From: JARRRL01 sp037380725
GTDB taxonomy: Bacteria > Pseudomonadota > Gammaproteobacteria > Pseudomonadales > JANQJO01
Assembly: GCA_037380725.1 (NCBI GenBank)
Contig: JARRRL010000002.1
Span: 1 to 34,314, forward strand
Direction of reading: 5' to 3'
Length of the DNA stretch: 34,314 nt
Shown: piece after piece, positions 24,457-33,044 of the stretch
How positions within the stretch are numbered: the first letter of the stretch is position 1
How the letters are laid out: every line of letters starts with the position of its first letter
Made by a program: the position numbers and the translations under genes
Notes under the pieces: generated by a model
What the model was told of the DNA's origin: nothing
Seen by the model: only the letters and a program-made list of their open reading frames with translations
Databases searched by the model: none

Positions 24457-26310
24457 ATGGTTGATTTATTTTCCTCAGAATTACAGTCCGATCAACATCG
24501 ATGGCAGGCGCGTGTGTTGGCGGTTCAAGATGGCTTAATTACTTTGGAAACTTGGGCGGACGAGACGGGGATTTCCCCGGCATTGACAAAAAACGCCGTG
24601 GTGCATGTGTTGCCTTCGCGTCGAGGTCCTGATGAGCGCCAAGAGCGACTCAAAGCTGAAATTTTGCGTATTCGTGGCAATCGGGCGGATGCGCAGGTGT
24701 TCGAAAGTACACATGGGGTAGGGGTGGGCGATTGGGTTGAATTGAGTGATGAGCTGCTATCCGTTGCGTTGGGGCCGGGTTTATTGGGATCGGTATACGA
24801 TGGTTTGCAGAATCCCTTGAACGATTTGGCGGTACAGTATGGCACGTTTTTGCCGCGTGGGGTGGAGTTGCCAGCGCTGGATTTGCAGCGGCTGTGGTTG
24901 TTTAAACCGGTGTTGAAAAGTGGCAGCCGTGTCAAAGCCGGACACGTTCTGGGGACGGTGACCGAAGGGCGGTTTGAGCATCGCATTATGGTTCCTTTTG
25001 ATTTGTCGGGTGACTGGGAGGTGGATTGGATACGTGAGGGCAGTTATCGAGTCAGTGAGGTGGTGGCGCAATTACAGAATCAAGCTGGCCAGCAACACGC
25101 CATTCATATGCAGCAGCAATGGCCCATACGTCGCTCCATTTCTCATACCTTGGTGGCGCAATCACAAGCTCAACGTCTTTATCCACAGCAACCCTTGGTG
25201 ACCACCTTGCGTTTGATTGACACGTTTTTTCCCATTGCCAAAGGCGGGACGGGTTGTATTCCTGGTCCCTTTGGGGCGGGCAAAACGGTATTGCAAGGAC
25301 TGATTGCGCGATATTCCGATGTCGATATTGTCATTATTGTGGCGTGTGGTGAGCGCGCGGGTGAGGTCGTGGAAACCATACAGGAATTTCCGTCTATGCC
25401 TGATGCGCGAACGGGCGGAACATTGATGGATCGGACCATTATTATTTGTAATACCTCTTCCATGCCGGTGGCGGCGCGGGAAGCTTCCATTTATACCGGC
25501 GTTACCTTGGCGGAATATTATCAGGCGATGGGATTTGATGTGTTGTTAATTGCGGATTCGACTTCGCGTTGGGCGCAAGCCATGCGCGAGACCTCGGGGC
25601 GTTTGGAAGAAATTCCCGGCGAAGAGGCGTTTCCAGCTTATTTGGACTCAGCGATCAAAGCGGTATACGAACGAGCCGGTGTGCTTCAGCGTCAAGATCA
25701 ACAGGAAACGACTGGCACTTTTACCATGATTGGTACGGTCTCGCCGGCTGGGGGTAATTTTGAAGAACCGGTTACCCAGTCAACCTTGGCAACCGTAAAG
25801 ACGTTTTTAGGTTTGTCCACTGAACGCGCTTATCGTCGTTTTTATCCAGCGATCGATCCGCTGTTATCTTGGTCGCGTTATCTTCATCAGCTGCAACCCT
25901 GGTTTGATCAGCACCGAGAGGCAGGCTGGGTTGAACGAGTAAAAGCCATGCTGTCCTTGCTGGCGGAAGGTGAAGATATTGAGCGGATGATGACCGTGAC
26001 CGGAGAAGAGGGCGTATCGCGAGAAAATTTCATTCGTTTTTTACAAGCTAAATTGGTGGACAGCGTCTATCTGCAACAAGATGCGTTTGATGCAGTCGAC
26101 GTGTCTACGCCTATGCCGCGTCAACAGGCATTATTGGGTTTGTTGGAAACCGTGTTGGCACAACAGCCTACGGGGCTTGATAAAGCACAGTTGCGAGATG
26201 ATTTTACTCAGTTGGTTGCTTGGTTCAAAAATCTGAATTACTCGTCTTGGCCTGGCCCTGAATACGATCAGTTTGAAAATAAAATTTTAAGTTGGATTTC
26301 GAAAGCGTAA
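24457..26310 (+). CDS. V-type ATPase catalytic subunit A
   Basis: Catalytic subunit of the A3B3 head. Walker A GPFGAGKT at 270-277, catalytic Glu299 in ACGERAGE, LLIADSTSRWAQAMRE and the SPAGGNFEEPVTQ loop identify the A type. The A-specific insertion (about 115-190, with VLKSGSRVKAGHVLG) is present. At 617 residues it is standard. No clear ribosome binding site precedes ATG 24457 and the spacer to the C-like gene is 31 bases. It is the last gene of the operon here, but in the usual order it precedes B. A hairpin at 26353-26391 follows. Confidence 0.97.
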   Translation: MVDLFSSELQSDQHRWQARVLAVQDGLITLETWADETGISPALTKNAVVHVLPSRRGPDERQERLKAEILRIRGNRADAQVFESTHGVGVGDWVELSDELLSVALGPGLLGSVYDGLQNPLNDLAVQYGTFLPRGVELPALDLQRLWLFKPVLKSGSRVKAGHVLGTVTEGRFEHRIMVPFDLSGDWEVDWIREGSYRVSEVVAQLQNQAGQQHAIHMQQQWPIRRSISHTLVAQSQAQRLYPQQPLVTTLRLIDTFFPIAKGGTGCIPGPFGAGKTVLQGLIARYSDVDIVIIVACGERAGEVVETIQEFPSMPDARTGGTLMDRTIIICNTSSMPVAAREASIYTGVTLAEYYQAMGFDVLLIADSTSRWAQAMRETSGRLEEIPGEEAFPAYLDSAIKAVYERAGVLQRQDQQETTGTFTMIGTVSPAGGNFEEPVTQSTLATVKTFLGLSTERAYRRFYPAIDPLLSWSRYLHQLQPWFDQHREAGWVERVKAMLSLLAEGEDIERMMTVTGEEGVSRENFIRFLQAKLVDSVYLQQDAFDAVDVSTPMPRQQALLGLLETVLAQQPTGLDKAQLRDDFTQLVAWFKNLNYSSWPGPEYDQFENKILSWISKA

Positions 26311-26352
26311 GAAAATGAAGAAGGTGTAAAGAAGTCTATGTCGTATGATCTG

Positions 26353-26391
26353 GCTACCCGCAAGCAAATCGATCGACTGCTCACGGGTAGC
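26353..26391. terminator. Hairpin between the convergent V-ATPase and chemoreceptor genes
   Basis: GCTACCCG (26353-26360) pairs with CGGGTAGC (26384-26391); inside, AGCA pairs with TGCT around an 11-base loop. There is no T-run on either side, so it would be an imperfect bidirectional terminator. Its position between two convergent stop codons supports that role. Confidence 0.5.
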
Positions 26392-26404
26392 TGCTGTGCT
26401 CGAA

Positions 26405-27985
26405 TTAATGATGGTTAGTTCCGGTTTTGAACATGCTGATTCGATCAAATAATTCGGCGTTGATATCGTGTAATTCCGAGTTAAGCGTTTTGGCTTGTTC
26501 AGTGATCGTAGCCGTATTGGTGGCCATCATTGAGACATTTTCGATGTTGCGTGAAATGTCAATGGTGGTGGCGCTTTGTTCTTCTGTGGCGCACGCAATT
26601 TGATTGCTCATGTCGATGGTACGTTGTATTGAAGATTGTATGGTGGCCAGTGCGTTCTGAACTTGACCAGCGTTGGTAACACTTTCCCCCAGCTTTTGAT
26701 GACCTTCTTCTACTGTGCTGACCGCCAGCTCCACGCCATTTTGCAGGCTTTCAATGAGACCATTGATTTCTTCTGTTGCCGTTTGGGTACGTTGAGCGAG
26801 TGTGCGGACTTCATCAGCTACCACAGCAAAACCACGACCTTGTTCACCCGCTCGGGCTGCCTCAATGGCGGCATTCAAGGCCAGTAAATTGGTTTGCTCG
26901 GCGATGTTGCGTATGGTGTCCAGAATACTGCCAATGGATTGACTGTCGTTGCCGAGTTTATTGATGGCGTCGGATGTTCTCTGGAAAGCGGTATCCAGTT
27001 CGTGGATCGCTTGTACATTACTCTCAACGGTTTTAATGCCTTCACTGGAGGCGCGACCACATTCATTCGCCGCGTTGGCGGTTTCATTGGTATTTTTGGA
27101 TACTTCTTGTACCGTCGATGCCATTTCTTCCATCGCAACGGCAACGGACTCAATCGCCGCTTTTTGTTTTTCCATACTGTCAATGGATTCGTCTGATATG
27201 TGGTTGAGTTTTTCAACGGAATCGCGTGCGCGTCTTGTTGTTTCGCGTGTGGCAACATAAATTTCTGAAAATGTTTTCACCATTGAATTAAAAGCCACGG
27301 CGATGTCAGCGATTTCATCTTCACCGGAGGTGGGTACACGGTAATCCAAGTTCAGGTCTTTTTCTACGGAGTGGATTCCACTTTTCAGGCCATTCAGTCG
27401 ACTGATTATGCGTTTATGCGAATACAAATAAGTGATCAAGGCGACGCCGATGTTGAGAATCAGTATGAATAAACCTGTGGTATTCAGTCGGTTTATTTTG
27501 TTATTTGAAATCTCTTCATACATTTTGACCGCTTCGTTTGATTTCTGCAGTAGGTTTATAGACATGTCATTTAGCTTTAAAAAAGTGTCGCGATTGTTGG
27601 CGCGCGGATTCTCTTTTGTAGTGTTTAATAAAATCTGAAAATCGTTCCACAGTTGCGATACTTCGTACAGTTTTTCCTTTATGTTTGTCGGTGCAGGGGG
27701 AACGCCGTTCGCGCTGTTGCCTTGGATGAGTTTGCTCAAAGAATCGTCGAATAGAGTCAGCGTTTTGGTGAAGCTGTCACTCATTGGTGCGCCTTGCTGA
27801 ACGAGTAAAAATTCTTTCATTAATTTTTGTGTCAACATTCTCTGTCGACCTGCTGTGTTGATGACTTCGCTGTCGGTTTCTGCCGAAGTTATCCAGAGGT
27901 GGAGCGCGCCATAGGAAATGGCTGCCAACGTGGACATGACGAGAATGATGCCAATGATGAAGGTGCGAACTTGTAAGTTATACAT
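26405..27985 (-). CDS. Methyl-accepting chemotaxis protein with PilJ-type sensor
   Basis: Inner-membrane chemoreceptor of 526 residues. A membrane helix (about 7-29) is followed by a PilJ/NarX-like periplasmic sensor with the signature NTAGRQRMLTQKLMKE, a second helix (about 170-188), a HAMP linker (190-245) and a signalling domain with the conserved tip NLLALNAAIEAARAGEQGRG and EVRTLAQRT. It has no C-terminal receptor pentapeptide. ATG 27985 has AGGA 9 bases upstream; a frame open from 28075 is not needed. It lies next to tatC as chemoreceptor genes do in Pseudomonas, where rsmE lies between. Ligand unknown; the PilJ-type domain can serve nitrate sensing or type IV pilus control. Confidence 0.94.
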   Translation of the reverse strand: MYNLQVRTFIIGIILVMSTLAAISYGALHLWITSAETDSEVINTAGRQRMLTQKLMKEFLLVQQGAPMSDSFTKTLTLFDDSLSKLIQGNSANGVPPAPTNIKEKLYEVSQLWNDFQILLNTTKENPRANNRDTFLKLNDMSINLLQKSNEAVKMYEEISNNKINRLNTTGLFILILNIGVALITYLYSHKRIISRLNGLKSGIHSVEKDLNLDYRVPTSGEDEIADIAVAFNSMVKTFSEIYVATRETTRRARDSVEKLNHISDESIDSMEKQKAAIESVAVAMEEMASTVQEVSKNTNETANAANECGRASSEGIKTVESNVQAIHELDTAFQRTSDAINKLGNDSQSIGSILDTIRNIAEQTNLLALNAAIEAARAGEQGRGFAVVADEVRTLAQRTQTATEEINGLIESLQNGVELAVSTVEEGHQKLGESVTNAGQVQNALATIQSSIQRTIDMSNQIACATEEQSATTIDISRNIENVSMMATNTATITEQAKTLNSELHDINAELFDRISMFKTGTNHH

Positions 27986-28348
27986 GTTTAAACATCCTGG
28001 TGGTGTGCGACTACTGATATATGACGCGTTACACGCTGGCGTGATCAAGTACGCCTGGGCAGTACTGCATGACATAATTGTAAGTGTAGTATTAATATTT
28101 ATAGAGTTTGATGTGCGGTGTGGTTTAGTTTTCTGGTTTTCTGATTTTCTAATGAGCGGGGAGTGTTTTTGTTTTAAAATGCATGCGTTGGCATTGCGCT
28201 ATCACCTGCATCGCCTTGTGCCAGTATAGCTCTGCGCCAGTATCGTTTCGCGCCAGTGCCGTGTTGCGCGGCTATCCCTTTTTGTGAAGGTTGTGAAAGT
28301 GATTATTTCGGTAAACGCGAACTGTCCGTGTTGTTATTGCTCGGTGTT
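27986..28348. other. 363-base spacer between the chemoreceptor gene and tatC, with 16-bp repeats
   Basis: No gene was found. The half near 27990-28170 is AT-rich and should hold the chemoreceptor promoter (minus strand). At 28218-28265 a 16-bp unit (GCGCCAGTATCGTTTC with variants) is repeated three times head to tail, next to the 3' end of tatC. Confidence 0.55.
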
Positions 28349-29119
28349 TTATTCTGCTGCATCGTCTTCCGACGCCGAGTCTTCCGCTTTGGGGTTGGCG
28401 CGGACTTTTGCCAAAGCGGTTCCCAATAAAAGACCGCTTTCGAAGAGTAGCCACATGGGGAAAGCCAGTAACGTTTGCGAGAGCACGTCTGGTGGCGTGA
28501 GCAACATGCCGATCACGAAGCAGCCAATGAAAACGTAGGGACGTTGGCGTTTGAGTTGATCGGTGTTGACAACACCGGAAAGCAGCAGTAAGACAGTGGC
28601 AATGGGGATTTCGAACGCACAACCAAATGCAAAAAACAATTTTAGTACCAATTGCAAGTAACTGCTGATGTCGGGAACAGGCAAAACGCCTTCAGGTGCG
28701 GTGCTGACTAAAAATGTCAAAATGAGATCCAGGACGACATAGTAGGCAAACGCGATGCCGCTGTAGAACAGTAAAATGCTGCTCAACAGTACGGGTAGGG
28801 CGATGCGTTTTTCGTGTGCGTATAAGCCCGGAGAGATGAATAGCCAGAGTTGATGCAAAATAAAGGGGACGGTAACAAAAATGGCGACAAAAAAAGTGAG
28901 CTTAAAGGGCGCGAAGAACGTTGCGGTGGGGTCGATCGCTTGCAAGTGTGAGCCAACGGGTAAAGCGTTCAACATGGGTTGCGCAACAAATAGGTAGATG
29001 TCGTTGGCGAAATACACCAATCCTATAAAAGTAGCGATCACGAATGCCAAGCTGCGCAGCATGCGCTTGCGCAGCTCCAGAAGGTGATCCATCAGTGTCA
29101 TGGCATTTTCACTACTCAT
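28349..29119 (-). CDS. tatC: Twin-arginine translocase subunit TatC
   Basis: Core six-helix receptor of the Tat system, which moves folded proteins with a twin-arginine signal across the inner membrane. N-terminal MTLMDHLLELRKRMLRSL with the conserved Glu, the FxAPFKL periplasmic region, and LTPPDVLSQ are all characteristic. 256 residues; the tail ends in an acidic stretch (EDSASEDDAAE). ATG 29119 overlaps the tatB stop by 8 bases; the longer open frame to 29329 is a shadow of tatB. Last gene of the tatABC operon. Confidence 0.97.
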   Translation of the reverse strand: MSSENAMTLMDHLLELRKRMLRSLAFVIATFIGLVYFANDIYLFVAQPMLNALPVGSHLQAIDPTATFFAPFKLTFFVAIFVTVPFILHQLWLFISPGLYAHEKRIALPVLLSSILLFYSGIAFAYYVVLDLILTFLVSTAPEGVLPVPDISSYLQLVLKLFFAFGCAFEIPIATVLLLLSGVVNTDQLKRQRPYVFIGCFVIGMLLTPPDVLSQTLLAFPMWLLFESGLLLGTALAKVRANPKAEDSASEDDAAE

Positions 29120-29588
29120 GGGGTTTGTGCCCCTGCTCGGTCTTGTGATCGGATGTGGGTTGCTCTGCTGTCTGCGGTACTGATGTAACCGGTTCTGATG
29201 CAACAGGTGCTGGCTCTGGCGCCGAGGCGATGGGGTCGTGGCCTTCGGGAATTTCTGGGTATTCCGGGGCTGGTGTGTGTTGTTGCGGCGTTTTACGTGG
29301 TGGGCGTTTGCCGTGGAGCAGTTCCTCACGCAGCAAGGATTCTTGCTCTGTTAACTTTTCTTGAATGTCATTGAGACCGGCTTTTTCGAGTTCGCCTTTG
29401 ATTCGCGTGCGTAATTCGTGGGCTTTGACTTCGTGTTCCACGCCAGTTCGAATGTCGATAAAGGTGCGCTTGGTTTTGCTGATCCATGCGCCGATCAGGC
29501 GTGCGGCTTCTGGTAAGCGTTCCGGACCCAGAACAACCAGCCCAACGATCAACAGTAGAAGCATTTCGAACATGCCGATATCAAACAT
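29112..29588 (-). CDS. tatB: Twin-arginine translocase subunit TatB
   Basis: Tat receptor partner of TatC. N-terminal membrane helix MFDIGMFEMLLLLIVGLVVL followed by the GPERLPEAAR hinge and an amphipathic helix identify TatB rather than TatA (Glu/Pro after Gly). The C-terminal half is Pro/Ala/Thr-rich and probably disordered. Start taken at ATG 29588 because homology begins there; an upstream ATG at 29675 would put a non-homologous stretch before the membrane helix. The ribosome binding site (AGGA) is 12 bases away, longer than ideal. About 158 residues. Confidence 0.95.
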   Translation of the reverse strand: MFDIGMFEMLLLLIVGLVVLGPERLPEAARLIGAWISKTKRTFIDIRTGVEHEVKAHELRTRIKGELEKAGLNDIQEKLTEQESLLREELLHGKRPPRKTPQQHTPAPEYPEIPEGHDPIASAPEPAPVASEPVTSVPQTAEQPTSDHKTEQGHKPHE

Positions 29589-29795
29589 TTGTGTTTCGAA
29601 TCCTGGTAGAAGAAAGGCAGGTGGCGCACACGTTAACACGTCGCAGTTGGTGTTACGCGGAGAACCTTGATTCATTCGCGATTCGAGTGGGAGTTCGGCG
29701 CGCGCTGGCTTCGAGCATCCCCCATTCGTGTGTCAATCTGTGCATCACCAACAAAAAGCGGAACCCTTCTTTCTTTCTGCTCTGCGATAATGTGA

Positions 29796-30098
29796 TTACT
29801 TTGTTTTACGATCTTGCTGTGGCGTTAGTTCGGGTTGTGATGAAGCTTCGGGTTGTATAGGCGCTGATTCGTTTTTTGCCGCCTTGAGTTTGTCTGTGTG
29901 TTCTGGTTCAGATGTGTCTGCTGACTCGACAACTTCTGACTCGGCATCTTCGTCTTTTTCTGAGATGCCTTGTTTGAACCCTTTGATGGCTTCGCCGAGA
30001 TCGTTGCCAATGTTGCGCAATTTCTTGGTGCCGAAAATGGCAAAAACGATGACCAAAACGATCAGGAGTTGCCAAATACTGATGCCGCCTAAACCCAT
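29796..30098 (-). CDS. tatA: Twin-arginine translocase subunit TatA
   Basis: Pore-forming Tat component: short N-terminus MGLGGISIWQLLIVLVIV, hinge FGTKKLRNIGNDLGEAIKGFK, then an acidic, disordered tail. 100 residues, normal. ATG 30098 has GGGAG 7 bases upstream. Lies 207 bases before tatB, a longer gap than usual, so tatB may have its own promoter or long leader. Between tatA and hisE (30099-30360) I see no gene. Confidence 0.96.
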   Translation of the reverse strand: MGLGGISIWQLLIVLVIVFAIFGTKKLRNIGNDLGEAIKGFKQGISEKDEDAESEVVESADTSEPEHTDKLKAAKNESAPIQPEASSQPELTPQQDRKTK

Positions 30099-30360
30099 AC
30101 GTTCACTCCCGTTTACTCGTTTGAACTGCTTTGGCTTCGTGTATGTCTGACTCGGACTCTTGTAAATCCTATCTTCAGAAAGTATATGAGCTGTTTCGAC
30201 TGCGTGTTGGGTTAGATTGTACCGCAAATTTATAACATCGTTAAAACGTGTGTCATCTTGCCTGTGAACTGATGTGTTAACACGCAGATAATGCGCTCAT
30301 TATGTATGGAACGTAAATAGGGGGTGCTGTTGCAAGCTTCCACGGGAAGCGGGTATCCCG

Positions 30361-30738
30361 TTATCGGGCGTCACCCTGCGCGGCGTCATCTTTTTGACGC
30401 TGCGCCTTTTCTGTATGACCGGATGTGCCCTGACGTTGGCGCAGAACGTCGAGCACTTTATCGATTGGGATACCCTCGTGGGAGAGCATAACCATTGTGT
30501 GGAACCATAAGTCAGCCACTTCGTTTACCAGGGCGTCTTCCGTCTGAGCGTGATGTGGGTTGTGATCTTTGGCGGCGAGAATGACCTCTGTGGCTTCTTC
30601 GCCAATCTTCTCCAATATTTTGTTCAAGCCTTTGTGATACAGGCTGGCTACGTAACTGTCTTGGGGTTTGTGCTGTTTTCGCGTGATCAGCGTTTGTTGG
30701 AGGTCGTGTAAAAGGGTGTCGCTGTTGCGTTGATTCAT
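30361..30738 (-). CDS. hisE: Phosphoribosyl-ATP pyrophosphatase HisE
   Basis: Second enzyme of histidine synthesis; hydrolyses phosphoribosyl-ATP to phosphoribosyl-AMP. All-alpha MazG-like fold with KILEKIGEEATEVILAAKD and the EVADLWFHTMVMLSHEG metal site. 125 residues, with a Gln/Asp-rich tail. ATG 30738 has AGAAGG about 8 bases upstream and overlaps the preceding stop in ATGA. In Pseudomonas hisI precedes it directly; here an assembly gap lies 20 bases upstream. A short hairpin (ACGGGA/TCCCGT) follows the stop. Confidence 0.95.
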   Translation of the reverse strand: MNQRNSDTLLHDLQQTLITRKQHKPQDSYVASLYHKGLNKILEKIGEEATEVILAAKDHNPHHAQTEDALVNEVADLWFHTMVMLSHEGIPIDKVLDVLRQRQGTSGHTEKAQRQKDDAAQGDAR

Positions 30739-30758
30739 GGTGTGGCCTTCTGAGTATG

Positions 30759-30789
30759 NNNNNNNNNNNNNNNNNNNNNNNNNNNNNNN
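30759..30789. other. Assembly gap (31 N)
   Basis: Unresolved bases at the point where ubiB ends and hisE begins. The gap's true size is unknown. The 3' end of ubiB, and perhaps a hisI gene, fall here. After the gap, in the minus direction, the sequence reads HTQKATP then TGA. Confidence 0.99.
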
Positions 30790-32321
30790 CGAAGCAACGC
30801 GAATCCCAGTAGTACGCAAGCCGAGGCGGCGGCAAGGCTAAACGAACCGCTGAGCGTGACTCCATGGAATAGGCCGATTAATACGGCTCCGCAGGCGATG
30901 GCGCGTTGAGGCCATTGCCGTTGATATCGGGCCAAGACTAATTGGTTTTGCGCCAGCGCGTGCAGTTGTTCTAACTGGTATTGTTGTTGTTGACGTTGTC
31001 TCGTTAACGCATCTTCCAATAAATTAGGCAGTTGCGGAAGTTGTTCCAGCCAGCGAGGCAGTGTTTTTTCCAGTTGATGAAACAGAGCGCTTGGCCCCAT
31101 TTTTTCTCGCAACCACGCTTCCAAGAGTGGCTGACCAATGGAAAATACATCCAATTCAGGATCCAGTTGCTTACCCAAACCTTCGACATGAATGAGCGTT
31201 TTTTCCAGCAGCATGAATTGCGGTAGCGCTTGTAGATCGTAGTCTCGAGCTGCCTGAAACAAGCTGATGAGCAGTGGGCCGAACTCAATCTCGGCCATGG
31301 ACTGGTTTAACAGGGGGCTCAACAGTGTTTCAAGCGTCTTACCCAGCGCGTGGGTGTCTGTGTGCGGGGGAACCCAGTGACCGGCGACCATTAATCGGGC
31401 AACCTGCGTGAAGTCGCGGCGTAATAAAGCCAGTAATTTACGAGCCAGTAGCAGTAAATCGCGTTCGCTGAGGCTGCCGACAATGGCGCAATCCAGAGAA
31501 ATATAACGCGGGTGTTGTGGATCGCTGACGTCAACGTGCACGTTGCCTGGGTGCATGTCGGCATGGAAGAAGTTATGGCGGAACACTTGAGAGAAAAAAA
31601 TCTCAACACCGATGACGGACAAGTGCTTGAGATCCACGCCACGCGCCGTGAGGGCTTTGATGTCATCAATGGGAATTCCAAAGGTGCGCTGCATCACCGC
31701 TTCGAGTCGGAAGTCGAGTTCGTTGGTGATGATGGTGTCGTATTGCTGCACAATGTGTTGAATGTGAAAGCGTCGTATATTGGGAAGACAGCGGTCTAGG
31801 ATGCGGCTCAAACTGTGCAATAAGCGTAAATCACGCGCAACGCTTTCTTCGATTCCGGGACGCCGTATTTTAATGACCACCGGTGTGCCGTCTTTTAAGG
31901 TGGCGGCGTGCACTTGCGCCACCGAAGCGGCGGCGAGTGAGTTGGGGTCGAAGGTGCTGAAATCATGACCGATGGGATGGCCGAGAGTGGTTTCGATCAG
32001 CGCTTGTGCGCCGTGAAATGGCGTGACGGACTCTTGCAATTGGGCGAGGTCTTCCGCGAGCTTCGTGGGCAGTACATCGCGTCGTGTGGCGAGTAATTGC
32101 CCAAATTTCACAAAGATGGGTCCCAAGCTTTCTAAGGCCAGTCGCAAACGGGCTTCGGGTGGGGTGTCTCCACGAATGCTGGGGTGTAGAGGTACCAAAC
32201 GCTGCGCAAAGCGAAGGATTTTGGGTTGCAGGGTGTCGGGTAATAATTCACTCACGTGAAAACGCATCAGAACCCACAGAATACACAGTGCACGCTGAAG
32301 AGCCTGTAAGCGAGCAATCAT
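30790..32321 (-). CDS. ubiB: Ubiquinone biosynthesis atypical kinase UbiB, with apparent internal deletion
   Basis: ADCK/ABC1-family protein-kinase-like ATPase needed for ubiquinone synthesis. Seen: FVKFGQLLATRRDVLP (KxGQ motif), the Ala-rich loop AAASVAQVHAA, Lys151 in VVIKIRRPG, ELDFRLEA, HADMHPGN (253-260) and Asp277 in LDCAIVG (most relatives have DCG). Two C-terminal membrane helices begin near the gap. Compared with E. coli UbiB, about 31 residues are missing between residue 208 and VMQRTFGIP, near base 31698, in frame. This part contains the PEVY-type strand of the N-lobe. ATG 32321 overlaps the ubiJ stop by four bases. The last codons are lost in the N gap. Confidence 0.92.
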
Positions 32322-32974
32322 GGGGTGGTCTCCTTACGGTGAGCCGTGGCGTTTTGCTGTGCGGTAGCCCGTTGGCGTTCGAGGCGGGCAATTTTCAACT
32401 CCAAACGCTCGGAATCGATGTTAAGCGCATCGATCTGATCAAAAAAATGGATGAGTTCGGCGCGGGTGACGAGGTGACGATCGCCCTGTGCGAAAAACGT
32501 TTTGGTTTGATGGGAAAACCGATGCCGAGATTGATGCGTCCAATTCAACAATTGACGAGCCCAGTAGCCCACTTGTGTAGCGGCTGAGTCGCCGATACGC
32601 TGCGCCAATGCCTCTTCCCAATCGGGTTCTAATTTTTGCAGCAGCGTCAGCAATGGTGTCAGCGTTTGAACATCGCCACTGATGTGAATGTTTAAGGGTT
32701 TGAGGGACTGGGTGGGGTTGTGAGCGTAACGCAAAAGCGAGAGGGTGGGAGCCTTCAGCGTGGTGTTGGCTGCCGTTTCCAATGAATCCATTAGGGTGAT
32801 GCTGGCGAGGTTAAATAAGACGGTGAATTCCAAACCGATGTCCGTCAGTGCAATAGCCAGGGTTTTGCCATTTAAGGGTTGGAGCAATGGTTCGACGTCA
32901 GGGTCAAGTTGTATGACGCGATTTAGGATGGGTTCAATACCAGCGAGCAGAGTGCTGTTTAAAAACGAGGCCAT
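32318..32974 (-). CDS. ubiJ: Ubiquinone biosynthesis accessory factor UbiJ
   Basis: SCP2-domain protein that with UbiK assembles and organises the soluble ubiquinone-synthesis complex and may bind the lipid intermediate. N-terminal SCP2 part (residues ~10-115, ending HISGDVQTLTPLLTLLQKLE) with the WEEALAQRIGD motif, and a C-terminal coiled coil (ERLELKIARLERQ). Length 218 is normal. Lies between ubiE and ubiB, the standard order, and its stop overlaps the ubiB start (ATGA). Confidence 0.93.
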   Translation of the reverse strand: MASFLNSTLLAGIEPILNRVIQLDPDVEPLLQPLNGKTLAIALTDIGLEFTVLFNLASITLMDSLETAANTTLKAPTLSLLRYAHNPTQSLKPLNIHISGDVQTLTPLLTLLQKLEPDWEEALAQRIGDSAATQVGYWARQLLNWTHQSRHRFSHQTKTFFAQGDRHLVTRAELIHFFDQIDALNIDSERLELKIARLERQRATAQQNATAHRKETTP

Positions 32975-33044
32975 CGTTTTACCCTCGTGTTAATTAAGTA
33001 AATACTACCGAACTCGGTCTAAAATAAATCCGAAATAGAGACGG

